Source: Arthrobacter sp. MA-N2
GTDB lineage: Bacteria > Actinomycetota > Actinomycetes > Actinomycetales > Micrococcaceae
Direction of reading: 5' to 3'
DNA length: 64,000 bases
Assembly (NCBI RefSeq): GCF_000517125.1
Contig: NZ_KI912155.1
Span: forward strand, 1,550,694 to 1,614,693
Translations under genes and position numbers: made by a program
In this document: positions 8,869 to 17,289 of the stretch, piece after piece
How positions within the stretch are numbered: the first letter of the stretch is position 1
Layout of the letters: each line of letters starts with the position of its first letter
Notes under the pieces: model-generated
The model's database searches: none
The model's input: the letters and a program-made list of their open reading frames with translations, nothing else
What the model was told of the DNA's origin: nothing

Positions 8869-10494
8869 CTACGCCGTGCGGCCGACGCCGATGAAGGACA
8901 AGCCGGTGGTGGGCAGCGGCTTGAAGCCCGAGAGCTTCTTGTCGTCCCATGCGCTGGGGAGCTGGCGGTGGAAGATCGGGTACAGCGGGAGTTCCTCGGA
9001 GACGAGGTCCACGATCTGCCCGGTGATATTCTTGGCGTCAGCGGTTGAGGCCTGTGAGCCCTTGTCCATCAGGCCCTGCAGGGTAGCGCTTTCCGGAGCA
9101 GTCCAATAGGCACGCTTGGTCATCCAGGTGGCACCCGAGTAGAACCAGCTCAGGAGCAGGTCTGCGTCGTTGCCGAAGACTGAAGGATCGCCGGGGGCCG
9201 CAATCACAGAGAAGTCAGCCTTGCCGACCCTGTCGGTGTACAACGCGCCGGACTGCAGGTTCTTTGCCGTGACCTTGACGCCGGGGATCTTGTTCCAGGA
9301 CTCCAGCATCAGCGGGGCAACGTCCTTGACCCAGGCCGTGTCCGTGGTGAGCAGTTCGAATTCAAGGTTGCTCACGCCGGCCTGCTTGAGGAGGTCGGCG
9401 GCCTTCTGCGCATCGTAGCCGTAAACGTTCTTGGCCTTGACGTAGTCCGGGTGGCCCTCCTGGAAGTACGACGACGCAGCCTTGGCGTTGCCGAACAAGG
9501 CCTTCTTGATGATGGAGTCCTTGTCCAGTCCATAGTGAAGGGCCTGGCGGACCAGCTTGTTGTCGAACGGGGCCTTGGCACAGTTGAACATCAGGAAGAG
9601 CATGCCGAAGGACTGCACGGATTCAACCCGTTCCTTGGACTTGAGTCCGTCCATGTCCAGGTACGGTACGTCTTCGATCGCCTGGACTCGGCCCGACTGG
9701 GCCGCGGTGACACGTGCAGCGGCGTCTGAGAGCAACAGCCAAGTCATGCCCTTGGCGAGTGCGGGCTTGGGTCCGTTGTAGTCGGCGAATGCTTCGAAGA
9801 CGATCTTGTCGTCCTTGACGGCCGAGATCAGCTTGTATGGGCCGGAACCGACGGGCTTGGCATCGAATCCCTTCGGGTCGGTCGAGGCCAACGCCTTCGG
9901 AACCACCTTCACCACGGAGATTCGCGGTCCAAAGCCCGGGAATGGGTACTTCAAGGAGAATTCCACCGTCTTGGCGTCGAGGGCCTTGACGTCTTTGATG
10001 AACGGAATGAACTGGGAGAACAGAGACTTGTTGGCCGGGTCCATCACGCGCGTGAAGGAGTAGACAACATCGTCCGTCGTGACAGGTGCACCGCTGTGGA
10101 ACTTGGCACCATCGCGGATGGTCACTTGGTACGTGGTGTCGTTGACCTTCTTGGGGTCGCTGGCGGCCAACGCGTTATAGGGCTCGCGGGTGGCGGGGTG
10201 GAGCTCCACGAGCCCTTCGAAGATGTGCAGGTTGGCGGCCTGCGGTGTGGCACCAGAGGACGTCAGAGGATCGAAACCTGTGGATAGCGCATAGGAGATG
10301 CCCGCTTCGATGGTGAGGTCCTTGTTGACCGCAGCCGTGTTGTTCCCTCCACCCGCGGTGGTTGCGGCGGGGCCGCCACATGCTGACAGGGTAGCCGTGA
10401 AAGCCGCGGCAGCGCCCGCAGCTGCGCTCAGCTTGAGAAAGTTGCGTCGGCTGGCGTCGTTGACCACCGACAGGTTGTTAATCGTGTTGCTCAT
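8869..10494 (-). CDS. Solute-binding lipoprotein of the sialate/peptide ABC transporter (family 5)
   Basis: The 541-residue extracytoplasmic binding protein starts at the ATG at 10494, where GAGG lies 8 bp upstream; a longer frame adds five unlikely residues. The signal has SRRNFLKL, a Tat-type motif, then a hydrophobic Ala-rich segment and lipobox LSAC before the mature Cys. A family-5 (DppA/OppA) fold is indicated by the ALHYGLDK and [13 protein letters not shown] segments. It is the first gene of the operon, and operator-like palindrome 10526-10546 lies just upstream. Corynebacterial SiaE is the likely functional counterpart; a peptide role remains possible. Confidence 0.88.
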   Translation of the reverse strand: MSNTINNLSVVNDASRRNFLKLSAAAGAAAAFTATLSACGGPAATTAGGGNNTAAVNKDLTIEAGISYALSTGFDPLTSSGATPQAANLHIFEGLVELHPATREPYNALAASDPKKVNDTTYQVTIRDGAKFHSGAPVTTDDVVYSFTRVMDPANKSLFSQFIPFIKDVKALDAKTVEFSLKYPFPGFGPRISVVKVVPKALASTDPKGFDAKPVGSGPYKLISAVKDDKIVFEAFADYNGPKPALAKGMTWLLLSDAAARVTAAQSGRVQAIEDVPYLDMDGLKSKERVESVQSFGMLFLMFNCAKAPFDNKLVRQALHYGLDKDSIIKKALFGNAKAASSYFQEGHPDYVKAKNVYGYDAQKAADLLKQAGVSNLEFELLTTDTAWVKDVAPLMLESWNKIPGVKVTAKNLQSGALYTDRVGKADFSVIAAPGDPSVFGNDADLLLSWFYSGATWMTKRAYWTAPESATLQGLMDKGSQASTADAKNITGQIVDLVSEELPLYPIFHRQLPSAWDDKKLSGFKPLPTTGLSFIGVGRTA

Positions 10495-10525
10495 AAGATG
10501 CCTCACCATTCAAGTTTTCTTGGTT

Positions 10526-10546
10526 ATCGGATGTAGGACATCCGAT
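10526..10546. promoter_or_regulatory. Operator-like perfect inverted repeat, 9-3-9
   Basis: ATCGGATGT and ACATCCGAT flank a 3-bp centre. It lies 32 bp upstream of the binding-protein start and in front of the whole sialate operon, and the divergent GntR-type regulator is next door. It is the best candidate binding site for that regulator. Confidence 0.75.
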
Positions 10547-10728
10547 GCTCGTAATGAAACTGTAAGGGCGGTCACAGGAAGTCGTCAAGCGAGATTTGGG
10601 TCACCTTCGGCTTTGGATAGGCCTGTGACGCCGCCGCGCAGGGGCTCGGCCGTCCCGGCGTGCGCGGCCGCGCCGTGACCAGCCTGGGATTCAAACAAAA
10701 ATCAGGGCAAACATCTATCAAGGAGATG

Positions 10729-10748
10729 GGACATCCGATATTGTATGT
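10729..10748. promoter_or_regulatory. Second operator-like site sharing GGACATCCGAT
   Basis: Eleven bases (GGACATCCGAT) repeat the right half of the site at 10526. ACATCCGAT is followed directly by ATTGTATGT, its inverted partner at 7 of 9 positions. It lies 124 bp upstream of the regulator gene, consistent with autoregulation. Confidence 0.55.
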
Positions 10749-10871
10749 TGCGAAGCACCGTCTTCGTTGTGGGCGCTAGGCTCACCTAAAGATTAACACC
10801 GCACTGATTCCTTGTCTTCACTCCCGAAAAATGGATAACGGCCAAGGTTGAGTACTTTTGCAAGGAGAGCC

Positions 10872-11600
10872 ATGACCACTTCCGGTGTCGTTCCGCAAGC
10901 GCGGTTCAGCGCACAGGCCCGGCTCAGGGCCCTTCAGTCGGACATTATGGAGCTGATCCTCGAGCGCGAGCTGGAGGCAGGCGATCCTTTGCCCACGGAA
11001 AATGAACTCTCCGTGGCGCTGGGAGTCGGACGGAACACCCTCCGCGAGTCTCTGAAAGTGCTCCAGGCCCTGGGTGTTATCGAGATTCGCCACGGCTTCG
11101 GCATGTTCGTCGCCCCTAGCAATTTCGAGGCCCTCGCGGACGGCCTAACCTTCCGTGGCCGTTTGTCCCTGCGCCACCAGGGGTTCGAGGCGCTGCAACT
11201 CGTGGATGTGCGCCAGGCCCTCGAGTCGGGGCTGATCGGCTCCTCCATGGACGTAATGACCGCCGAGCAGCTCGCCTCGATCGAAGAAACCGTCAAGCAG
11301 ATGGAAGAGCTCGCAGGCGCCGGAGAGAACTTCGTAGCCGCCGACGCCGAGTTCCACCGCCGGCTGTTCGAACCGCTGAATAACGAGCTCCTCATCAACC
11401 TCATGGGCGTCTTCTGGAAGGTCTACCGGAAGATCCATGTGGAAATCGGCTCGGCCAACGAAGACCTTGTAGCCACCGCTGCCATGCACCGAAACATCTA
11501 TTCCGCCGTGGCAACCGGCGACAAGTCCGCTGCCGCCGAACTGCTCAACCGCCACTTCGACGGAATCCGCCGCCGCATCAGCGAGGCCGTCGCCGCGTAG
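10872..11600 (+). CDS. GntR-family transcriptional regulator, FadR/FCD subfamily
   Basis: The 242-residue protein has an N-terminal winged helix (about 10-75) with the family pattern PTENELSVALGVGRNTLRES, then an all-helical FCD ligand domain. The FCD metal-site histidines are visible in AEFHRRLF, AAMHRNIY and NRHFDGI. The ATG at 10872 has AAGGAG 4 bp upstream; an upstream TTG lacks a site. It is divergent from the sialate operon with two palindromes between, so it is most likely its repressor, analogous to NanR of C. glutamicum. The ligand could be sialate or a phosphorylated amino sugar. Confidence 0.87.
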   Translation: MTTSGVVPQARFSAQARLRALQSDIMELILERELEAGDPLPTENELSVALGVGRNTLRESLKVLQALGVIEIRHGFGMFVAPSNFEALADGLTFRGRLSLRHQGFEALQLVDVRQALESGLIGSSMDVMTAEQLASIEETVKQMEELAGAGENFVAADAEFHRRLFEPLNNELLINLMGVFWKVYRKIHVEIGSANEDLVATAAMHRNIYSAVATGDKSAAAELLNRHFDGIRRRISEAVAA

Positions 11601-11615
11601 AGCGCCACCGGCACG

Positions 11616-11665
11616 CAAGGGCCGCCGTCGTACTTTCCAGGAAGTACGACGGCGGCCCTTGGCTT
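11616..11665. terminator. Intrinsic terminator with 20-bp perfect stem
   Basis: Arms 11616-11635 and 11642-11661 are perfectly complementary with a 6-nt loop, followed by TTTT. It ends the regulator transcript 16 bp after the stop codon. Confidence 0.9.
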
Positions 11666-11714
11666 TTGTGCGCGGCCCAGGTCATCGCCGTCCCGGCTGT
11701 CGATTTTACGAAAA

Positions 11715-11744
11715 AAGACCCGCACCGAGGCCGGTGCGGGTCTT
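11715..11744. terminator. Terminator-like hairpin flanked by A- and T-rich ends
   Basis: AAGACCCGCACCG (11715-11727) pairs with 11732-11744 across a 4-nt loop. A run of A precedes it, so on the minus strand the stem is followed by T residues. Its distance from tRNA-Arg is now widened by the inserted DNA, so it may be the original tRNA-Arg terminator. Confidence 0.75.
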
Positions 11745-11762
11745 CATTTGTGCGCCCAGAGG
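11745..11762. repeat. 18-bp duplicate of the tRNA-Arg 3' end (attachment-site scar)
   Basis: CATTTGTGCGCCCAGAGG is identical to 12195-12212, which covers the last 12 nt of tRNA-Arg and its flank. Integrative elements that use tRNA 3' ends leave exactly this type of direct repeat. About 430 bp now separate the copies, and no integrase remains. Confidence 0.8.
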
Positions 11763-11804
11763 TGTGTAGTTTCACGACATAGTTCACAGCTGACCCTTCA
11801 CTGG

Positions 11805-12191
11805 TGAGTCGGGACATGCTTCACACCGGGGATGGTTGAGCATGATTCATGTCGAAGCAGAAAGTCATCGTCCTCGCAGTCCGTGACCAAGGCCTGACCG
11901 TCGCCGCCGCGGCCCGCCGCTATGGAGTCAGCCGCCGCTGGGTCCACGAACTCCTCCGGCGTGAAGCCGAAGGGGGCATCGACGCCGCCCGCGCCCATGC
12001 CGGCAAGCACCTCCTGATGCTCATCCACGACACCGAGGTCACCATCAGCGACACAACCACCGGAGAGATCATCCGCGAACTCACCATCGACCCGAGCCGC
12101 GACTACCAGGCCAGACAAAGAAAAACACCCCGGTCCGAAGACCGGGGTGTAACCGATGACCCGACTCATCCGTGAAGGATGTCTCGACTCA
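11805..12191. mobile_element. Internally deleted IS481-like element with 20-bp terminal inverted repeats
   Basis: The left end TGAGTCGGGACATGCTTCAC (11805-11824) and the reverse complement of 12172-12191 agree at 18 of 20 positions and begin with TG, as in the IS481 family. The 387-bp body carries a single short frame made of a transposase N-terminus and C-terminal tail, so the catalytic core is gone. A hairpin (12125-12150) lies near the right end. The element is non-autonomous and lies between two copies of the tRNA-Arg 3' end. Confidence 0.8.
11849..12175 (+). pseudogene. Remnant IS481-type transposase: helix-turn-helix joined to C-terminal tail
   Basis: The 108-residue frame starts with the IS481-type DNA-binding part (AVRDQGLTVAAAARRYGVSRRW). 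After residue 50 it jumps to the family's typical C-terminal tail (LIHDTEVTISDTTTGEI, then TIDPSRDY). The about 200-residue DDE integrase core between them is missing, with the frame kept. The product could still bind the element ends but could not transpose. The last residues read through the hairpin and right terminal repeat. Confidence 0.75.
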
Positions 12192-12200
12192 TCACATTTG

Positions 12201-12274
<74 letters not shown>

Positions 12275-12381
12275 ATCTTGGTGATTCTCGGGAGTTTCAA
12301 ACTCGTTCCCCCCTCGAACCTCAATAAACTTTACGCGAGATCGCCCTTCGTGCCAAATTGGTTGGATGTAATCTACCTAAC

Positions 12382-12409
12382 TAGACCGGTCTATGTGACC
12401 TTGGTCACT
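12382..12409. promoter_or_regulatory. Two palindromes upstream of pckG, one CRP/GlxR-like
   Basis: TAGACCGGTCTA (12382-12393) is a perfect 12-bp palindrome. TGTGACCTTGGTCACT (12394-12409) fits the CRP/GlxR pattern TGTGA-N6-TCAC. They lie about 150 bp upstream of pckG. Carbon-source control of gluconeogenesis by a GlxR-like regulator is plausible; the first palindrome's regulator is unknown. The surrounding 12275-12557 has no gene. Confidence 0.6.
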
Positions 12410-12557
12410 AAATTTAGCGAAGCGCTGAACAAGATCCTTGATTTTTAGGGGTTTTGCTTCGAATTGCTCAAGAGATCCCACGTCCGAACCCAGATTGGTC
12501 TACTCCGCGAGCCCTAGCATTTAGGACACACCACTGAACCCGAGGAAGGGAACCACG

Positions 12558-14393
12558 ATGGGCGATCTGGCGCGACTGCCGCTGCTTGAGAAGGCACCTA
12601 CTACGCATGGACGCTTGTTGGCCTGGGTGGAGGAAGTGGCCGAGCTGACACAGCCGGACCGCATCCACTGGGTTGACGGCAGCGAAGCGGAATACACGAA
12701 ACTGACCGACGAACTCGTCGCCGCGGGCACCCTGAAAAGGCTGAACCCGGAGACGTTCCCGAACTCCTTTGCCGCTTTCTCCGATCCTGCCGACGTGGCC
12801 CGTGTAGAAGAGCAGACTTACATCTGCTCCGAAAAGGAACGCGACGCAGGCTTCACCAACAACTGGATGGCTCCGGCCGAGATGAAGCAGAAGCTGCGTG
12901 GACTGTTCGCGGGCTCCATGCGCGGCCGCACCATGTACGTCATCCCGTTTGTCATGGGCCACCTGGACGCCGAAGACCCGAAGTTCGGCGTCGAGATCAC
13001 CGACTCCGCCTACGTTGTTGCTTCGATGCGCATCATGGCCCGCATCGGCACCGACGTGCTGGAGCGCATCACGCAGACGGATGCGTTCTTCGTCCCCGCA
13101 CTGCATTCCCTGGGCGCCCCGCTCGAGGACGGCCAGGCAGACGTTGCATGGCCCTGCAACCCGGACAAGTGGATCGTGCACTTCCCGGAAGAGCGCTCCA
13201 TCTGGTCCTTCGGCTCGGGCTACGGCGGCAACGCCCTCCTCGGCAAGAAGTGCTACGCCCTGCGTATCGCGTCCGTCATGGCCCGCGACGAAGGCTGGCT
13301 GGCCGAGCACATGCTCATCCTGAAGCTGACCTCGCCTGAGCAGAAGACTTACTACATCTCTGCGGCCTTCCCGTCTGCTTGCGGCAAGACCAACCTGGCC
13401 CTTCTGGACCCCACCATCAAGGGCTGGAAGGTAGAAACCCTCGGCGACGACATCACCTGGATGCGCTTTGGCAAGGAAGGCGAACTCCGCGCCGTCAACC
13501 CCGAGGCTGGCCTGTTCGGCGTTGCTCCGGGCACCGGTTGGGGCACCAACCCGAATGCCATGCGCGCCATCGCCAAGGGCAACAGCATCTTCACCAACGT
13601 TGCGCTGACCGACGACGGCGGTGTGTGGTGGGAGGGAATGACGCAGGAGACTCCTGCACACCTGACTGACTGGCAGGGCAACTCCTGGACCCCGGAGTCC
13701 GACAAGCCTGCCGCACACCCGAACTCCCGTTTCTGCACGCCGATCGACCAGATCGACATGCTGGCCGAGGAGTACTTCAGCCCCGAAGGCGTGGAACTCT
13801 CCGCGATCCTCTTCGGCGGACGCCGCAAGACCACCATCCCGCTGGTCACTGAGGCACGCGACTGGTCCAACGGCATCTTCATGGGTTCGACGCTGTCCTC
13901 CGAGACCACTGCTGCTGCGGCAGGTGCCGTCGGCGTTGTGCGTCGCGACCCCATGGCCATGCTGCCGTTCATCGGCTACGACGCAGGCGACTACCTAAAC
14001 CACTGGGTCAACCTGTCTGCCAAGGCGAACTCCCTTGGCCAGAACCGGCTGCCGAAGATCTTCCTGGTCAACTGGTTCCGCCGCACCGCTGAAGGTGGCT
14101 TCGCGTGGCCTGGCTTCGGTGACAATGCCCGCGTCCTCAAATGGGCCATCGAGCGCATTGAAGGCAAGACCGACGCCGTCGAGACCCCCATCGGATTCGT
14201 GCCGACAGGTGAGTCCATCGATCTCGAAGGACTGGACATGACCCCCGCTGAGGTGGAGGCCGCAGTCCGCGTCGACCCCGCCGAGTGGAAGACCGAACTG
14301 GCATCGATCGAGGAGTGGTACGCAAAGTTCGGCGGGTCCCTGCCGGCTGCGTTGCTATCCGAGCTGGAAGGCCTGAAGGCCCGCCTGGCCTAG
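12558..14393 (+). CDS. pckG: Phosphoenolpyruvate carboxykinase (GTP)
   Basis: The enzyme makes PEP from oxaloacetate and GTP, the first step of gluconeogenesis. The 611 residues match the GTP-dependent family in length. The kinase-1a P-loop is FPSACGKTN (271-279), the metal and oxaloacetate segment lies around GDDITWMRF (about 296-304), and [12 protein letters not shown] and the PGFGDN guanine-binding region follow. The start has GAGGAAGG about 8 bp upstream. It is transcribed alone, with palindromic sites before it and strong hairpins after it. Confidence 0.98.
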   Translation: MGDLARLPLLEKAPTTHGRLLAWVEEVAELTQPDRIHWVDGSEAEYTKLTDELVAAGTLKRLNPETFPNSFAAFSDPADVARVEEQTYICSEKERDAGFTNNWMAPAEMKQKLRGLFAGSMRGRTMYVIPFVMGHLDAEDPKFGVEITDSAYVVASMRIMARIGTDVLERITQTDAFFVPALHSLGAPLEDGQADVAWPCNPDKWIVHFPEERSIWSFGSGYGGNALLGKKCYALRIASVMARDEGWLAEHMLILKLTSPEQKTYYISAAFPSACGKTNLALLDPTIKGWKVETLGDDITWMRFGKEGELRAVNPEAGLFGVAPGTGWGTNPNAMRAIAKGNSIFTNVALTDDGGVWWEGMTQETPAHLTDWQGNSWTPESDKPAAHPNSRFCTPIDQIDMLAEEYFSPEGVELSAILFGGRRKTTIPLVTEARDWSNGIFMGSTLSSETTAAAAGAVGVVRRDPMAMLPFIGYDAGDYLNHWVNLSAKANSLGQNRLPKIFLVNWFRRTAEGGFAWPGFGDNARVLKWAIERIEGKTDAVETPIGFVPTGESIDLEGLDMTPAEVEAAVRVDPAEWKTELASIEEWYAKFGGSLPAALLSELEGLKARLA

Positions 14394-14461
14394 GTCCCCA
14401 CCGCCTCCCCAATCTCGCAAGCTCGATTGGGGCCCCTCGGCGGCGGAGGCCCCTTCTACGA

Positions 14462-14504
14462 ACGGCGGTCCCGCACCTTGGCGCTCAAGGTGCGGGACCG
14501 CCGT
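14462..14504. terminator. 19-bp stem hairpin after pckG
   Basis: Arms 14462-14480 and 14486-14504 pair perfectly around a 5-nt loop. A smaller stem (14407-14414 with 14425-14432) precedes it. There is no T-run, so termination may depend on stem strength or Rho. The hairpins argue against starting the next gene upstream of them. Confidence 0.7.
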
Positions 14505-14582
14505 CGTCTCCGGGCATTGTGCCGTGCAAGCGCCTGGCGTAGCTTTCAGGGAACCAATAGTTCTCTATTCTCAGGGACCGCC

Positions 14583-17243
14583 ATGGACGACGCCCAGCCG
14601 CCAAAACCAATCCTCCATGCGCCCGCCACGGTCAGTGAGCCCCGGATGGCTCAGCAGATCACTGCGTCACTGGCCGAGTTCGGTAGGGGCAACGTTGCTG
14701 TCGCCGGCGGCAAGGGTGCGGCCCTGGGGGAATTGGTGCGTCAAGGGTTTCCTGTGCCGCCGGGATTCATCATCACCACGGGCGCGTACCTCTCCTTCCT
14801 GGCGGAAACGAAGGCGGGGGCAGAACTGGACCTCTTGTTGTCCTCGGAGCCCGGTGACGCGTTCGACGTCGGTGCGTCCAACGGCGGCAACGGAACCCGC
14901 GCTGCCGCCATCCGGGAGCTGTTCGCAAGCGCGGATATGCCCGAGCGCGTTCGAGAGGAGATCCTCGCCGCCTATGCGAAGCTGGGCCGGGGTGCGGTCG
15001 CTGTCCGTTCCAGTGCTACTGCGGAGGATCTTCCGGGGGCCGCGTTTGCCGGGCAGCAGGACACTTTCCTCAACCTGACCGGCGAGGATGAGGTGGTACG
15101 GGCCGTCGTCGGCTGCTGGGCCTCGTTGTGGACCGAGCGGGCCATGGCCTACCGCCGCCGGCAGGGAATCGACCGGCGCGAGGTGGCAATCGCCGTCGTC
15201 GTACAGAAAATGGTGCCCGCCGCGGTGGCGGGCGTCATGTTCACGGCGAACCCGGTAACGGGTGAGCGCGGCGAGATGGTGGTGGATGCGAATCCCGGGC
15301 TCGGGGAAGCCGTGGTTTCGGGGCGGGTGACGCCGGAGCGCTACGTCCTGGACGGCTTCGGAAAAGTGCTCAGTTTCGTGCCGGGTGGCCGGGAGGTAGT
15401 GATCAGTGCGGCTGCGGGCGGGGGAACGCGGGAAATGACCGGCACGCCGGGTGCTAGGCCCGGGCTCGTGGCGGAGCAATTGGCGGAGCTGGCACAGCTG
15501 GGACAGGAAGCCCAGCAGCATTTTGGCCGTCCCCAAGACATTGAGTGGGCGGTGGCGGGAGGCGTGCTGTATGTTCTGCAAGTCCGGCCGATAACCGCAC
15601 TCCCGCCCCAACCGCCCAGCCTCAACTGGTTTCAACGGTGGGTGGGACCCTTCTTCTGGGAGATGTTCCAGGAGCGGCCGTATCCGCTGGACGTTTCGGG
15701 GTGGATGCGCCTCGGCATATTGGAAATGTTGCGCGGGATGGCCGGGAGCGTGGGCGTTGCATTCCCCATGGTCGAGGAGTTGCTGCCTGAGGAAGACGGC
15801 GTGGTGGTGCAGCTCATCCCGCCGGTGCCGTGCCCGAGCCTCCGGTCGCTTGCTGCGCCGGTGTCATTGCTGCGCCGCTCAAAGGAATTCAAGGCCGGCG
15901 AGTGGACCCGGGATCCGCGTTTTGGGCAGTTCCTTGCCGACACGGAACGGTTGAACGGAACGGACCTCGCTCCGCTGCGATGGCGCGCGGTCATCGCCTT
16001 CGTTGAGGAGTGCTTCGGGACGATGCGGGCCATCAGGGATCTCCGGATTTCCTACCTGCCGGGGATTCTCTTGCCAATGCTGAAAATGCGCCTCATGCTC
16101 CTGTTGCTTGGCAAGATGAAGCTGGCTCCTGTGCTGATCGCCGGCGCGGAGACCCGGACAAGCCAGGCGAACCGCGCCCTTGAACAGCTGGCGTCCATCG
16201 CGGCGGACGACCCCGGGCTGTCACGCGCCTTTCTTGAGGCCGATTCCGGCCAGCTGCTGGACCTGGTGGAAAAAGATCCCGAACATGGTGTTTTCCGCGC
16301 GGCGTTCGAGGCGTTCCAGCTGGAATACGGCCACCGCGAAACCACTAGCGTTGTCTTGAGCAGTTCGCCTACCTGGTCCGATGCCCCCGAAGTGGTTCTG
16401 GGCCTCGTGAAAGCGATGTCCGGCGGGCGGCTTCAAACGGTTGACCAGGCCGGGACAGCGATGGAGGAATTGAACCGGCACCCGGTGCTCCGTTTCGAAC
16501 CGCTGCGCCGGAGGATGCTCGCTGCGGTCGAGTCCGCCAGGGCTGGAATTGCGTTCCGCGAAGACAGCCACTTCTACGCCACCAAAGCCATTCCGTCGAT
16601 CCGCCGCGCTTACCGGGAGCTGGGACGCCGGTTGGTGTTGGCGGGCGTGATCGACAAGCCGGAGGAGATCTATCACTTGCGGTTCGAGGAACTGGAGTCC
16701 ATTACAGACGCCGACGACGGCGCGCTGCCGGCTTCCCTCCGGCACCGTTTCCGGCCGCTGGTGCTCGCTCGGGCGGCGAAACGGCGTGAGCTCGAAGGTA
16801 TTCCACTGCTTGATCCTGCGTTGCTTTTTGCTGGACACCTGCCCTCTGGACACCTGCCCTCTGGAGGGCGCCCTGCTCGAGGAAAGCAGCGGGCAGGCGT
16901 CTTGGTTTCCGGTACTCCGTCCAGCCGTGGCCAAGCAACCGGTCAGGTTCGCGTGATCCGGGCACCGAGCGAGTTCGGCCAGCTGCGTAGTGGGGAAATC
17001 CTGGTCTGCCCCTACACCAACCCTTCCTGGACTCCGCTGTTCCAACGGGCCGCCGCGGTTGTGGTGGATGCCGGTGGACTCGCCTCGCATGCGGCGATCG
17101 TTGCGAGGGAATACGGAATTCCGGCCGTCATGGGCGCTGGTTCGGCCACCAGCACCTTGACCGACGGGCAATGGGTGCTCGTCGACGGAACCTTGGGAGT
17201 GGTCCTGCCGGCCGCTTCGAGCACCCCAACTGACTCGCACTAG
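14583..17243 (+). CDS. PEP-utilizing-domain phosphotransferase, rifampicin phosphotransferase/PEP synthase-like
   Basis: Read from the ATG at 14583 the protein has 886 residues, close to rifampicin phosphotransferases (about 865). The N-terminus is an ATP-grasp pyruvate/PEP-binding domain (AGGKGAALGELV, VRSSATAEDLPGAAFAGQQDT and FTANPVTGERGE segments). A helical middle domain follows. The C-terminal swivel domain has GGLASHAAIVAREYGIPA with phosphohistidine His836. In Rph enzymes this relays the beta-phosphate of ATP to rifampicin. The middle domain decides the acceptor and is not conserved enough to read by eye, so PEP synthase-like activity remains possible. A 15-bp tandem duplication at 16831-16860 gives a GHLPSGHLPSG repeat. 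Confidence 0.75.
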   Translation: MDDAQPPKPILHAPATVSEPRMAQQITASLAEFGRGNVAVAGGKGAALGELVRQGFPVPPGFIITTGAYLSFLAETKAGAELDLLLSSEPGDAFDVGASNGGNGTRAAAIRELFASADMPERVREEILAAYAKLGRGAVAVRSSATAEDLPGAAFAGQQDTFLNLTGEDEVVRAVVGCWASLWTERAMAYRRRQGIDRREVAIAVVVQKMVPAAVAGVMFTANPVTGERGEMVVDANPGLGEAVVSGRVTPERYVLDGFGKVLSFVPGGREVVISAAAGGGTREMTGTPGARPGLVAEQLAELAQLGQEAQQHFGRPQDIEWAVAGGVLYVLQVRPITALPPQPPSLNWFQRWVGPFFWEMFQERPYPLDVSGWMRLGILEMLRGMAGSVGVAFPMVEELLPEEDGVVVQLIPPVPCPSLRSLAAPVSLLRRSKEFKAGEWTRDPRFGQFLADTERLNGTDLAPLRWRAVIAFVEECFGTMRAIRDLRISYLPGILLPMLKMRLMLLLLGKMKLAPVLIAGAETRTSQANRALEQLASIAADDPGLSRAFLEADSGQLLDLVEKDPEHGVFRAAFEAFQLEYGHRETTSVVLSSSPTWSDAPEVVLGLVKAMSGGRLQTVDQAGTAMEELNRHPVLRFEPLRRRMLAAVESARAGIAFREDSHFYATKAIPSIRRAYRELGRRLVLAGVIDKPEEIYHLRFEELESITDADDGALPASLRHRFRPLVLARAAKRRELEGIPLLDPALLFAGHLPSGHLPSGGRPARGKQRAGVLVSGTPSSRGQATGQVRVIRAPSEFGQLRSGEILVCPYTNPSWTPLFQRAAAVVVDAGGLASHAAIVAREYGIPAVMGAGSATSTLTDGQWVLVDGTLGVVLPAASSTPTDSH

Positions 17244-17289
17244 ATGTCGTTTTGGGGCCTATAAACGACATCTACTGCTAGCTAGTTGG
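17224..17289. repeat. Palindromic extragenic repeat, copy B
   Basis: This copy begins CCCCAACTGACTCGCA and ends CTAGCTAGTTGGC. The inner arms TAGATGTCGTTT and AAACGACATCTA pair perfectly. It matches copy A (8787-8854) along its length. The stop codons of the two convergent genes lie inside its left and right arms (TAG at 17241; minus-strand TAG at 17284-17282), so it ends both reading frames and may terminate both transcripts. Confidence 0.9.

Noticed and set aside
12468..13718. A 416-codon minus-strand open frame across pckG
   Set aside because: It lies opposite a fully conserved PEP carboxykinase and arises from GC-rich third positions; no motif is seen.
16831..16860. 15-bp tandem duplication considered as a CRISPR-like or regulatory repeat
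   Set aside because: There are only two exact units, within a coding frame and in phase. It is a simple coding duplication.
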